35,412 nt of DNA from Rhodanobacter sp. 67-28 (GTDB lineage: Bacteria > Pseudomonadota > Gammaproteobacteria > Xanthomonadales > Rhodanobacteraceae): the NCBI GenBank assembly GCA_001898415.1, contig MKTU01000033.1, forward strand, positions 1-35,412, in the 5' to 3' direction. This document shows, piece after piece, positions 1-7,400 of this stretch (positions within the stretch are counted from its first letter, which is position 1; every line of letters begins with the position of its first letter). Below the pieces are notes generated by a model. The model did not search any database. It was not told where the DNA came from and was given only the letters and a program-made list of their open reading frames with translations. The translations under genes and the position numbers were made by a program.

Positions 1-519
1 GATGCCGAAGTCGTTGCGATCCAGGCTGGCCGTGGCCGAGAAACCGGCTACCTCGTGCAGTTCGTAGATGGTCCGGGCGGCGCGGTTGAAAGTGAAGGCC
101 AGGTCCACCGGGTGGGTGACGCCGCGCAGGGTCAGCTCGCCGTGCAGCACGCCGTGGTGCTCGTCCTTGCCCGTCACGCCGGTGCTGCGGAAGTGCGCGT
201 AGCGATGCGTGGTGCAGTCGAGCAGCGCCGGCTTGCATACGGCCTTGTTCCAGTCGGCGTCGCCCATGTCGAGGCTGGCCAGGTCGATGTCCAGTTCGGT
301 CGCCGCCGTGCTCCAGTCATCGGGGTCGAAGCGCAACCAGCCACGCGCGATGTGCAGCCGCCCGAACGGCCGCGAGTAGCCGTTGTGGCTGATGCTGAAG
401 ACGATCTGGCTGTGCACGGTGTCGTAGCGCCAGGTGTTCTCGGCCGCATGCGCCGCTGCCAGCGGCAACAGCATTGCCGCGAGACTCCACAGCCAGCGGG
501 TTGGAGGCAGACGGAACAT
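1..519 (-). CDS. YceI-family periplasmic protein (C-terminus cut by window edge)
   Basis: An open frame reads leftward from an ATG at 519 and is still open at base 1, so 173 residues are visible and the C-terminus is missing. The N-terminus is a signal peptide: basic MFRLPPTR, a hydrophobic Leu/Ala stretch, then an AHA-AE cleavage site near residue 26. The mature part has YceI-type landmarks: HSQIVFSISHNGYSRPFGR near the start, a WLRFDPDD segment, HGELTLRGVTHPVDL, and FSATASLDRNDFGI at the edge. YceI proteins are lipocalin-like beta-barrels that bind long isoprenoid lipids in the periplasm. The neighbouring ispB makes polyprenyl diphosphate, so adjacency could be functional, but that is inference. 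A 185-base gap separates it from the ispB stop codon. Confidence 0.85.
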   Translation of the reverse strand, partial: MFRLPPTRWLWSLAAMLLPLAAAHAAENTWRYDTVHSQIVFSISHNGYSRPFGRLHIARGWLRFDPDDWSTAATELDIDLASLDMGDADWNKAVCKPALLDCTTHRYAHFRSTGVTGKDEHHGVLHGELTLRGVTHPVDLAFTFNRAARTIYELHEVAGFSATASLDRNDFGI

Positions 520-668
520 GCGCCGAAGTCTGGCCGATCGACGGCCCGACTGCCAGCGCCGGGGGCTGAACGGTGGGTTTCCGTGGTTGATTCAATGAGG
601 GAGCGGTTGATCTCGACCTCTGCTCCCTTTTGATCTTGGGCTTTTTGCTCGCCCGCTCCTGCACATAC

Positions 669-690
669 GCGCGGACGGCCACGTCCGCGC
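669..690. terminator. GC-rich hairpin downstream of ispB
   Basis: A perfect 9-bp stem (GCGCGGACG, pairing with 682-690) closes on a 4-base loop just past the ispB stop codon. No T-tract follows on either strand. It is therefore either a weak or factor-assisted terminator or a REP-like intergenic palindrome. A second imperfect stem, GGGAGC at 599-604 with GCTCCC at 622-627 followed by TTTT, lies further into the same gap. Confidence 0.35.
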
Positions 691-704
691 CAAGGGCAAA
701 ACGT

Positions 705-1706
705 TCAGAACGTGCGCTGCACCGAGTAGTCGGCCAGCGTGGCCAATGCATCGCGATGCGTCGAAGGCGGCAGGGTGGCGAGGGCTTCACGCGCGGCCTG
801 GGCATGCCGCAGGGCGCGGTCGCCGGTGCGTTCCAGGGCGCCGGAGTCGCGGATCGAGGCGATGATGCGTTCCAGCGAGTCGAGTCCGCCGTGTTCGATC
901 GCGTGGCGCAGCGACTGCGCCTGTTCCGGGCTCGCCTTTTCCAGCGCATAGATCAGCGGCAAAGTCGGCTTGCCCTCGGCGAGGTCGTCGCCGATGTTCT
1001 TGCCCAGGGTGCCGGCGTCGCTGGTGTAGTCGAGCAGGTCGTCGGCGATCTGGAAGGCGTAGCCCAGCTCCATGCCGTAGCGGCGCAGCGCGGCCACCTG
1101 GTTCTCCGGCAATCCGCCGAGGATGCCGCCCAGCTCGGTGGCGGCGGCGAACAGCACCGCTGTCTTGCGCTCGATCACGGCCAGGTACGCCCCCTCGCCG
1201 ACGTCGGCGTTGCCGATGTTGAGCAGCTGCAGCACCTCGCCCTCGGCGATGGTGTTGGTGGTGTCGGCGAGGATGCGCATGATGCGCATGTCGTCCAGTT
1301 CCACCATCAGCTGGAACGAGCGCGAGTAGAGGAAGTCGCCGACCAGCACGCTGGCGGCGTTGCCCCACAGCGCGTTGGCGGTCTTGCGGCCGCGACGCAG
1401 GTCGGACTCGTCGACCACGTCGTCGTGCAGCAGGGTGGAGGTGTGGATGAACTCGATGATCGCGGCGAGCTTGATGTGGTGCTCGCCGCGGTAGCCGGCG
1501 GCACCGGCGGCCAGCACGTGCAGCATCGGGCGCAGCCGCTTGCCGCCGGAGGCGATGATGTGGTCGGCGATCTGGTTGATCAGCACCACGTCGGAGGACA
1601 GCCGGCGGCGGATCAGTGCGTCGACGCGCTGCATGTCGGCGGCGGCGAGGTCGCGCACCTGGGCGAAGTCGGCGGGGCGGTTGGCGTCGGCAGGCATCGA
1701 ATTCAT
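705..1706 (-). CDS. ispB: Polyprenyl (octaprenyl-type) diphosphate synthase
   Basis: This 333-residue protein has the full trans-prenyltransferase pattern. GGKRLRPML lies near residue 56. The first Asp-rich motif is LLHDDVVDESDLRRG near residues 91-105, the GE-VLQL segment follows, and the second Asp-rich motif is FQIADDLLDY. It condenses isopentenyl diphosphate onto an allylic primer to build the long side chain of ubiquinone, in the cytoplasm. Length fits IspB. The frame stays open upstream for over 1.3 kb antisense to the MFS gene. The start was set at ATG 1706 because family similarity begins about there and a TATAAT box lies at 1739-1734, about 28 bases upstream. Confidence 0.93.
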   Translation of the reverse strand: MNSMPADANRPADFAQVRDLAAADMQRVDALIRRRLSSDVVLINQIADHIIASGGKRLRPMLHVLAAGAAGYRGEHHIKLAAIIEFIHTSTLLHDDVVDESDLRRGRKTANALWGNAASVLVGDFLYSRSFQLMVELDDMRIMRILADTTNTIAEGEVLQLLNIGNADVGEGAYLAVIERKTAVLFAAATELGGILGGLPENQVAALRRYGMELGYAFQIADDLLDYTSDAGTLGKNIGDDLAEGKPTLPLIYALEKASPEQAQSLRHAIEHGGLDSLERIIASIRDSGALERTGDRALRHAQAAREALATLPPSTHRDALATLADYSVQRTF

Positions 1707-1733
1707 GGGTGCATCGCAGCGGCGTAAGGCGCG

Positions 1734-1739
1734 ATTATA
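1734..1739 (-). promoter_or_regulatory. Likely -10 box for ispB
   Basis: The minus strand reads TATAAT here, placing a transcription start near 1727 and a leader of about 20 bases before the ispB ATG. No convincing -35 hexamer is visible at 16-18 bases upstream. This box and the one at 1800-1805 form a divergent promoter region between ispB and the MFS gene. Confidence 0.5.
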
Positions 1740-1799
1740 GGGTCTGCAGGAACTTGCGCCGCGACATGTCGCCGCAAACGGCGGCGCGGGACTCGCCCC

Positions 1800-1805
1800 T
1801 ATAAT
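1800..1805 (+). promoter_or_regulatory. Likely -10 box for the MFS transporter gene
   Basis: A perfect TATAAT lies 34 bases before the GTG start at 1839. Transcription would begin about 1812, immediately at an ATG (1813) that opens a nine-codon frame ending in a TGA overlapping the GTG. No good -35 hexamer is visible. Confidence 0.5.
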
Positions 1806-1812
1806 GCGGGCC

Positions 1813-1842
1813 ATGCCCGTCCCGACACCTCTTTCCCGGTGA
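1813..1842 (+). other. Nine-codon upstream reading frame overlapping the MFS start
   Basis: The frame encodes MPVPTPLSR and ends in a TGA at 1840-1842 that shares bases with the GTG start of the MFS gene (GTGA). It would start almost exactly at the predicted 5' end of the mRNA. The MFS gene lacks an evident Shine-Dalgarno sequence, so translational coupling from this mini-frame is possible. It could also be chance. Confidence 0.3.
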
Positions 1843-3041
1843 GCAAACTCTCCAGCCTCGAACGACGCAGTGCGTTGACGCTGGCCTGCGTGATCAGCCT
1901 GCGCCTGTTCGGGCTGTTCCTGATCATGCCGGTGTTTTCGCTGTACGCGAAAGCGATGCCCGACGCGACCGGCTTCATGATCGGGCTGGCGCTGGGCGTC
2001 TACGGCATCGGCCAGGTGCTGCTGCAGATTCCGCTGGGGCTGCTGTCGGACCGGATCGGGCGCAAGCCGGCGATCACCATCGGCTTGATCCTGTTCGCCA
2101 TCGGCGGACTGATCGCGGCCATGTCGCATACGCTGGCCGGCATCGTGGTCGGCCGCGCGGTGCAGGGCATGGGCGCCGTGGCCGGCGCCGGCATCGCGCT
2201 GGCGGCGGACCTCACCGCCGAGGAAAACCGCGGCAAGGCGATGGGCATCATCGGCGTGTCGATCGGCCTGGCGTTCCTGCTGGCGCTGATCCTGGGGCCG
2301 CCGCTGGAGGCGGTCGCCGGCTTGCCCGGGCTGTTCGCCGCCACCTCGATCCTGGCGCTGGTTTCGCTGGCGCTGCTGTGGCTGATCGTGCCCACGCCGG
2401 CGCGCGCCCAGGCGCCGGCGGCGGCGGGTTTCGGGGCCGTGCTGGCCATGCTGCGCGACGGCCGCATGCTGGTGTTGAACGGTTCGGTGTTCTTCCTGCA
2501 CGCGCTGCTCACCGCCAGCTTCGTCGGCCTGCCGCTGCTGCTGGCGAACACCTTGCACCTGCCGGTGAACCGGCACTGGGAGCTGTACCTGCCGGTGATG
2601 ACGGTCGCCGCGTTCGTGATGGGCGCGAGCCTGCACCACATGCGCGAGGTGGCGCAGAGCCTGCGCATCGTGACGGTCTGCGTGGTGGCGATCGGGCTGG
2701 CGCTGCTCGGTTTCGCCCTTTCCGGCAGCCATCTGGCGGCGTTCGGGGTGGCCGCGGCGGTGTTCTTCTCCGCCTTCAACCTGCTGGAGGCGGCACTGCC
2801 CAGCCTGGTCTCGCGGCTGGCGCCGGGGCACCTGCGCGGCGCGGCGATGGGCGCGTATTCCACCAGCCAGTTCATCGGCGCCTTCGTCGGCGGTGCGCTC
2901 GGCGGCATCGCGCTGGGCCGGCTCGGGCCGGATGGCGTGTTCGCCTGCGCCGCCGCGTTCACCCTGCTGTGGTTGCCGCTGGTGATCGCCGGCTCGCGCC
3001 GGATCGGCCGCCAGGCCGCCGGCGAAGCCCAGATCGCGTAG
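1839..3041 (+). CDS. MFS transporter, 12-TM DHA1 drug-exporter type
   Basis: This 400-residue protein is made almost entirely of hydrophobic segments, consistent with a 12-helix major facilitator in the inner membrane. The motif A signature GLLSDRIGRKPAI lies between helices 2 and 3 (about residues 67-79). A motif C-like stretch, GLAFLLALILGPPLE, sits in helix 5. It is closest to YajR-like proton-driven drug/H+ antiporters but ends at about residue 400, without the extra C-terminal domain of YajR. The substrate cannot be read from sequence. GTG at 1839 is the only in-frame start upstream of the first helix. The TAG stop lies inside a long inverted repeat. Confidence 0.85.
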   Translation: MSKLSSLERRSALTLACVISLRLFGLFLIMPVFSLYAKAMPDATGFMIGLALGVYGIGQVLLQIPLGLLSDRIGRKPAITIGLILFAIGGLIAAMSHTLAGIVVGRAVQGMGAVAGAGIALAADLTAEENRGKAMGIIGVSIGLAFLLALILGPPLEAVAGLPGLFAATSILALVSLALLWLIVPTPARAQAPAAAGFGAVLAMLRDGRMLVLNGSVFFLHALLTASFVGLPLLLANTLHLPVNRHWELYLPVMTVAAFVMGASLHHMREVAQSLRIVTVCVVAIGLALLGFALSGSHLAAFGVAAAVFFSAFNLLEAALPSLVSRLAPGHLRGAAMGAYSTSQFIGAFVGGALGGIALGRLGPDGVFACAAAFTLLWLPLVIAGSRRIGRQAAGEAQIA

Positions 3042-3103
3042 GGCGGGCACGGCCCGCCTGCTCTGCGGGATCCCGACAAACGGCGGGCCGTGCCCGCCCT
3101 ACG
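3037..3103. repeat. Perfect 22-bp inverted repeat overlapping the MFS stop codon
   Basis: Arms at 3037-3058 and 3082-3103 are exact reverse complements of 22 bases, starting CGTAGGGCGGGCACGG, with a 23-base spacer that itself contains the palindrome CGGGATCCCG. The left arm includes the TAG of the MFS gene. It looks like a REP/BIME-style repeat of Xanthomonadales intergenic regions and could also end transcription in both directions. There is no T-tract. Confidence 0.7.
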
Positions 3104-3191
3104 CCGTGGGCCTGCGCTGGGGTTTGCAATAGCCGATCGGCGGGCCAATGATGGAGTCTCGGCGGTTCGCGCTGCATCGAGTAGTGCTCCG

Positions 3192-4181
3192 ATGGCTCAC
3201 GAAATCATCGCGCTGATGGCGCAGTACGGCGTGCTGCTGGTTTTCCTCAACGTGCTGGTGACCCAGCTGGGCGCGCCGCTGCCGGCCGTGCCCACGCTGG
3301 TGGTGGCCGGTTCGCTGGCGGCCGCCGGCGGGCCGCTGGCGCTGGCCGGCACGATGGCCGCGGTGGTGGCGGGCTGCCTGCTCGGCGATTCGTTCTGGTA
3401 CGTCGCCGGCCGGCGCTACGGTGCCGGGGTGATGCGCCTGCTGTGCCGCATCTCGCTGTCGCCGGACTCCTGCGTGCAACGCTCGGAACTGCGTTTCCAG
3501 CGCTGGCGCGGGCAGGTGTTGCTGGTCGCCAAGTTCGTGCCGGGGCTGTCGACCGTGGGGTCGTCGCTGGTGGGCGCGATGAGGCTGCGCTGGCCTGCGT
3601 TCATGCTGTTCGACGGGCTGGGGTCGCTGCTGTGGGCCGCGCTGTGGACCGGGCTGGGCTACACCTTTGCCGCGAGCGTCGACCGCGTGCTGTCCGCTGT
3701 CGCCAGCGCCGGCACGCTGGCGATCCAGCTGCTGCTGGCGCTGCTGGTCCTGTACGTGCTGGCGCGCTGGTGGCAACGGCGCCGGCTGCTGCACACATTG
3801 CGGATGGCGCGCATCACGGTCGACGAATTGCACCAGGCGATGCGTACCGAGCGCGCCCCGGTGGTGGTCGACGTGCGGCCCGAGGCCTCGCGCCAGCTCG
3901 ACACCCGCGTCGTGCCCGGCGCGCTGCTGGTCGATGCGCAAGGCATCGATCGCACCGTCCACGACATCCCGCTCGACCGCGAGCTGGTGCTCTACTGCAA
4001 CTGCCCGAACGAGGTATCCGCCGCGCGCGCGGCAAAGGTACTGATCGCCCAGGGTTACCGCCGGGTGCGGCCGCTGCTCGGCGGACTGGAGGCATGGGAC
4101 GCCGCCGGCTACGGCGTCGAACGGCTGCCGGGCGCCGGTGATCCGGGCGACCCGAAGGTGGCGGGCACGACGCTGGCCTGA
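3192..4181 (+). CDS. DedA-family membrane protein fused to a C-terminal rhodanese domain
   Basis: This protein has 329 residues. Residues about 1-200 are a DedA/SNARE-associated membrane domain with several hydrophobic helices. Its core motif is KFVPGLSTVGSSLVGAMRL, followed by a Trp-rich helix; DedA proteins are linked to undecaprenyl-phosphate and other lipid flipping and to membrane homeostasis. Residues about 212-318 form a rhodanese domain (VVVDVRPEASRQLD, then VLYCNCPNEVSAARAA) facing the cytoplasm. The active-site loop keeps the Cys but has CNCPNE rather than the classical CxxxxR loop, so its sulfurtransferase activity is uncertain. The ATG at 3192 was chosen because the DedA homology begins there. 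The frame is open further upstream into the inverted repeat. Confidence 0.88.
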   Translation: MAHEIIALMAQYGVLLVFLNVLVTQLGAPLPAVPTLVVAGSLAAAGGPLALAGTMAAVVAGCLLGDSFWYVAGRRYGAGVMRLLCRISLSPDSCVQRSELRFQRWRGQVLLVAKFVPGLSTVGSSLVGAMRLRWPAFMLFDGLGSLLWAALWTGLGYTFAASVDRVLSAVASAGTLAIQLLLALLVLYVLARWWQRRRLLHTLRMARITVDELHQAMRTERAPVVVDVRPEASRQLDTRVVPGALLVDAQGIDRTVHDIPLDRELVLYCNCPNEVSAARAAKVLIAQGYRRVRPLLGGLEAWDAAGYGVERLPGAGDPGDPKVAGTTLA

Positions 4182-4334
4182 GGCGTCGACAGGTACGCAC
4201 GGCAGACCGGGCCGATACCCACGCTCGTTTCCGCTCCCGGCCGCTGGACTGAGCCCCTCTCGCGGTTATGATAGCCAGCCAGTTTCACCACTCCGGTCGC
4301 AACCCCTCGCAGAATTTGCGACCGGCTCAACCGA

Positions 4335-4460
4335 TGTGAGCGCTCAAAAGTTATTGGTAATCTAAGATCTTGAATTGTTGGGATTCGTGTTTTGCGCGCT
4401 AACCTAAAGTTAGTGGTAGGGCATGAGGCGAGCAGGTAAAGGTGTTCAAAAGTTATTGGT
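4335..4460 (+). mobile_element. Left end of Tn7-like transposon (three TnsB-site-like repeats)
   Basis: The motif TCAAAAGTTATTGGT occurs exactly at 4344-4358 and 4446-4460, and a diverged copy, CCTAAAGTTAGTGGT, lies at 4403-4417. All three are in the same orientation. A TGT at 4335-4337, nine bases before the first copy, is a plausible transposon terminus because Tn7 relatives end in TGT. Copies in inverse orientation lie past the tniQ gene at 35361-35395. This is the arrangement expected of TnsB binding sites at the two ends of one element. The exact terminus and the 5-bp target duplication cannot be proven without the right end. Confidence 0.65.
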
Positions 4461-4524
4461 GACTTTCCCCGCACTCTGCTTCCCGAGGCAAGAACGATTG
4501 TCTCTACCGTTGTGTGCGGAAAAC

Positions 4525-4578
4525 CATAAAGTGGCCGCTTTGGCCGTTTTATGATCTCGCTGAAAGCATAAAGTGACC
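4525..4578. repeat. CATAAAGTG repeats with a palindromic segment
   Basis: CATAAAGTGGCC at 4525-4536 and CATAAAGTGACC at 4567-4578 are direct near-repeats. Between them TTTATG at 4548-4553 pairs with the first CATAAA, and GGCC blocks pair inside it. It lies between the transposon end repeats and the HipA remnant. The function is unknown; an operator or an old element end are possibilities. Confidence 0.35.
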
Positions 4579-4671
4579 ATGAAGCGTTTGAAGCGTCCTC
4601 GTTTTTCCGAGTCACCCGGAAGTAGAGGTGGTGGATGATGCCATGGCGATGGCGTAGGCGGGTACATCGCA

Positions 4672-5085
4672 CGCGATCGACGCGAGCTTTATGCCCACAT
4701 GGTCTTCAATATCCTGGTGACCAATGACGATGACCATCTGCGCAACCATGCGTTTCTCTATGATGAAAAGGCCGAAGGCTGGCGCCTGAGCCCACTGTAT
4801 GACGTGGTGCCCAAGCCACAGGCAGCGCAGGAACGCATGCTGCACCTTTCTGTCGGGCCGCAGGGCCGGGTCGCACGGCTGGACAACGCGCTGGCGGGCG
4901 CGGGGCGCTTTGGCCTGCTGCCACCGGATGCGGCCGCGATTGTGGATCATGTCGTGAGAGCGGTGCGAAGCTGGCGCGACACATTCGAACGGTTGGGCGT
5001 ATCGACACGCGATTGTGGCCGGGTGAGCAGCGCCTTCCGGCGCGCCGGCGACATCGGCATGCGGGAGGTGGAACGCCATCTCTAG
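4672..5085 (+). pseudogene. HipA-family kinase, C-terminal remnant
   Basis: The reading frame from about 4672 encodes the C-terminal part of a HipA-like serine/threonine kinase toxin: LYAHMVFNILVTNDDDHLRN, then a GWRLSPLYDVVP segment. These correspond to the catalytic-loop and metal-binding Asp regions of the fold. The frame is blocked by a TGA at 4636, and the N-terminal two-thirds of a normal HipA (about 430 residues) is absent. No HipB-like antitoxin is next to it. An internal ATG at 4699 could yield a 128-residue product, but it would lack the ATP-binding lobe. This is a decayed toxin-antitoxin module. Confidence 0.75.
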
Positions 5086-5117
5086 GTGCCTGTCGACGTG
5101 GGCGACTGAGGCGAGGC

Positions 5118-5172
5118 TGTTGATTTCCGCCGAAAACTGAGCCGGGTTTTTCATCGAAAAGTGAGCCACCCG
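5118..5172 (-). mobile_element. IS21-family terminal remnant
   Basis: On the minus strand the sequence reads GGTGGCTCACTTTTCGATGA, then GGCTCAGTTTTCGGCGGAAA and TCAACA. This is the repeated CTCA-GTTTTCG pattern typical of terminal repeats of IS21-type elements. No istA or istB gene adjoins it here. A fragment of istB lies at 18.15-18.21 kb, also on the minus strand. The match is by recollection of the family's ends. Confidence 0.45.
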
Positions 5173-5341
5173 TTCGTGCTGCGGATTAGCTCAGATCAGG
5201 GATGAAGTTGAGGTCTTGGCCTCCCTTTTGATGTCGGTGCCATGGTTCAATCGCTACTTGCTTTCCGTCGGGATCATTGGCCGCACTATGCGTAGAATTC
5301 TCTCCCTCAAGTGTCTATGCGGAAAGAAGCGGAGACGGGTA

Positions 5342-5446
5342 ATGGCCTTCTATCTCGGAGTAGGATTCATCACGTTCTTCACAGTCGGGGTTGTTGTACT
5401 TGGTGGCGTATTGAGCGAACGACGGAAGAAGCAGGAGCGCCACTGA
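5342..5446 (+). CDS. Possible small single-pass membrane peptide
   Basis: A 34-residue frame begins MAFYLGVGFITFFTVGVV and ends in the charged tail SERRKKQERH, so it could be a one-helix membrane peptide. A longer version could start at 5216 in the same frame. No family is recognised and no clear ribosome binding site decides the start. The surrounding DNA is IS debris, so this may be fortuitous. Confidence 0.2.
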   Translation: MAFYLGVGFITFFTVGVVVLGGVLSERRKKQERH

Positions 5447-5679
5447 GCATGCGTTGAACAAGGTTGGGGAGCTAACCGGCTCGCGTAATTCTTCCCGGCA
5501 GTGACCGCCGGCACGGGTGCGTCCTGTTCTGCCAGCTTGTCGGCGAAACCTCAACTAGCACTCACGCGTAAGTGGGCAGGCCCCGTTTTGCAAGACGCGT
5601 CTTACAAATCGGCTTTTCGAGGGCCGGTCAGCACGCATAGCCGCTTACACAGGTCTTACTGGCGTATACCGTCAGTTTT

Positions 5680-5950
5680 ACGACGGTTCTTCGAGCACAC
5701 CGTGCTGCTGGCACGCCTCCACGACCTGGTGAGCGGCGAGCGCTTCTCGGTGGACGGCGCGCAGTTGGAAGCGTGGGTCTCGCACAAGACTTCAGGCCGA
5801 AGGACGGCAGCGATGGGGACGGCGACGGCAGCGATTTCCGCGGGCAGAAGCGCCGCAACGACACGCACGCCTCGACCACCGACCCGGATGCGCGGTTGAT
5901 GCGCAAGGGCAGGGGGGACGTCGGGGGGAAGGAGGCCAAGCTAAGCTACG
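5680..5950 (+). pseudogene. IS5-family transposase, frameshifted internal remnant
   Basis: The first part reads LARLHDLVSGERFSVDGAQL then EAWVSHKTS. A frame change near 5795 is followed by FRPKDGSDGDG, DFRGQKRRNDTHASTTDPDA, and a segment ending KEAKLSY. This is the characteristic IS5 (ISL2-like) central region, from the first catalytic Asp (SVDG) to the THASTTDPDA block. The N-terminal DNA-binding part and the C-terminal catalytic Glu region are missing. It is inactive debris. Confidence 0.8.
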
Positions 5951-6163
5951 GCAAAAGACGCGCACCCGGCGTTCGCGAAATGGCCTCTGGAGCCTGGACC
6001 CTGTCATGGCGACAGCGAATAGCTACCGCAGCGGCTCTGAAAGGGGCTTTCTAAACAGCCTGCCAAGGCGGCCAGCAAGGCGGGCGCATCTTAGCCGCAG
6101 CAGTCACGACGCTGAACTCGCGCAGCAACCCATCACGCGGGGCTGGTCCACGTTGTTCGGGCA

Positions 6164-6406
6164 CTATGCGTACGCCCCCGATTCTGCGCAGGCCAAGAGT
6201 TGACGAATCCGCTGCCGGCCCAACGCAGTACCGGCGATGTTTGCTGGTGGCGTAAAGCCGAGCGCAGGAAGCGGGCTCTTGAGCCAAGTTCTGACCCAGC
6301 ACCTGGCGTCGAACGCTTCACCGGTTCCGCTACGCGCGAGCATACCCTCGACGAATCGGGTGAGTTCGGATTCAAACTGAGCTCGGGTAGGGTGTTCTGT
6401 AGCCAT
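6164..6406 (-). CDS. MbcA/ParS-like antitoxin (DUF2384 type), apparently orphan
   Basis: This 80-residue protein reads from ATG 6406. Its C-terminal half, WLKSPLPALGFTPPANI followed by GRQRIRQLLACAESGAYA, resembles the MbcA/ParS/Xre antitoxin toxin-binding domain, whose hallmark is W-x-PxPALGxxxPxxLxxTxxG and a terminal LxxxExGxYA. Such antitoxins neutralise RES-domain NAD-degrading toxins. The Xre-type N-terminal HTH of full-length members is absent or very short here. No RES gene is found on either side, and the bases below 6164 hold no credible frame. Either the toxin was lost or the antitoxin is a solitary remnant. An in-frame ATG at 6526 would add 40 unconvincing residues. Confidence 0.5.
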   Translation of the reverse strand: MATEHPTRAQFESELTRFVEGMLARSGTGEAFDARCWVRTWLKSPLPALGFTPPANIAGTALGRQRIRQLLACAESGAYA

Positions 6407-6762
6407 GAGATCACTCAAGATTTGTTGGCCGTTACAAGGCTGCAAGGTTGCGGCCGTGCGGTAATGTCTTCGATAAATTGGGGGCCATCCCATCTGGTTT
6501 TGTCTGATGATCTGACTGCGATTCATCCGCCACGTAGACTCGGAACTTACGCTGGATCACTCCATGGAGCAACGTCCGATGTCGCCAGAACTCGTCACGA
6601 GCCCTTGGACGGTCGCCGGGCGCGCCGTCGGATTCTCGCCTCGTTGAATTCTTGAAGGAAGGCCAGCCGGCTATCTGGTCTAGGCTCACCGCGGGTCAGA
6701 CAGCTCGGTGTAATGTCCAAGTATTGAAACCATCAAAGTATGAACCTGCGGGAATGTTTCGA

Positions 6763-7047
6763 ATGAACGCCAACACACGTATCGTCCTGCAAGTGACCGT
6801 GCAGGAAAAACGGCACTTTGCGGCGAAGGCTGCGCGACTGGGTATGACGGTTTCCGAGCTGATGCGCCGAGGTGTCGTCGAGTATTTCCCGGACGAAGCC
6901 CACCTTGTCGCGTGGGCCGCCGCCGCCGAGGCCTCGGCCCGGCGGTCCATGGCGGCGATGGACGAAGCTTACGCATGCATCGAAGCGAGCAATGCTCGTA
7001 TTGAGGCGATGGAAGCATCACACGCCGCGCGCGGGCGCGGCGATTAG
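6763..7047 (+). CDS. Small ribbon-helix-helix-like DNA-binding protein
   Basis: A 94-residue protein starts MNANTRIVLQVTVQEKRHF, continues AAKAARLGMTVSELMRRGVV, and has a helical, Ala- and Glu-rich tail. A beta strand, a short helix and a second helix with the GMTVSELMRR pattern fit the MetJ/Arc (RHH) fold seen in antitoxins and relaxosome accessory proteins. The tail (about residues 48-88) looks coiled-coil. No partner toxin or relaxase lies nearby. The next genes downstream form the first ABC ATPase operon, 350 bases away, so a regulatory role there is possible but unsupported. Earlier in-frame starts at 6652 and 6754 exist. The chosen start follows the family pattern. Confidence 0.5.
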   Translation: MNANTRIVLQVTVQEKRHFAAKAARLGMTVSELMRRGVVEYFPDEAHLVAWAAAAEASARRSMAAMDEAYACIEASNARIEAMEASHAARGRGD

Positions 7048-7400
7048 GGAGCGTTATCGAGGATAGGGACGGGAAGGATGTCTCTGCCTTGCAGCAATCA
7101 CTTGGCGCGGAAACTTATCGATCACCATCCACATCACGGCCGAGGCGCTGGTGTCGGCCGCACTGGCGTAACGGAAATAGCTCACATCGCGGGGTAGACC
7201 CGCGGTGCCGCGTGTCGCGCTCGGGAGCGAGTAAGGGCCACAGCTCTTAGCCGTTCCGGTTTTCGGCGATACTGTTCCTCGCAGGCACGGAACGGTCGCA
7301 GCTTCTGTGACGGCGGATCGCTATTACGGCAATGCGGCCAGGCGGGGAGAGCTACCTCCTCGTCCGGTCCTACCGCCGGCACCTCGCACAAGGACTGGAC
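7048..7400. other. Intergenic stretch ahead of the first ABC ATPase operon
   Basis: I see no credible gene, RNA or repeat in these 353 bases. A 39-codon frame (7078 onward, MSLPCSNHLARK...) has a purine-rich leader but no recognisable content. The promoter of the ATPase operon should lie here, but no clear -35/-10 pair stands out. Confidence 0.4.

Noticed and set aside
1707..3050. Long minus-strand upstream extension of the ispB frame (total 781 residues)
   Set aside because: It is antisense to the MFS gene, rich in Gln/Arg/His as expected of a GC-rich shadow frame, and has no recognisable domain. IspB homology begins at about 1706.
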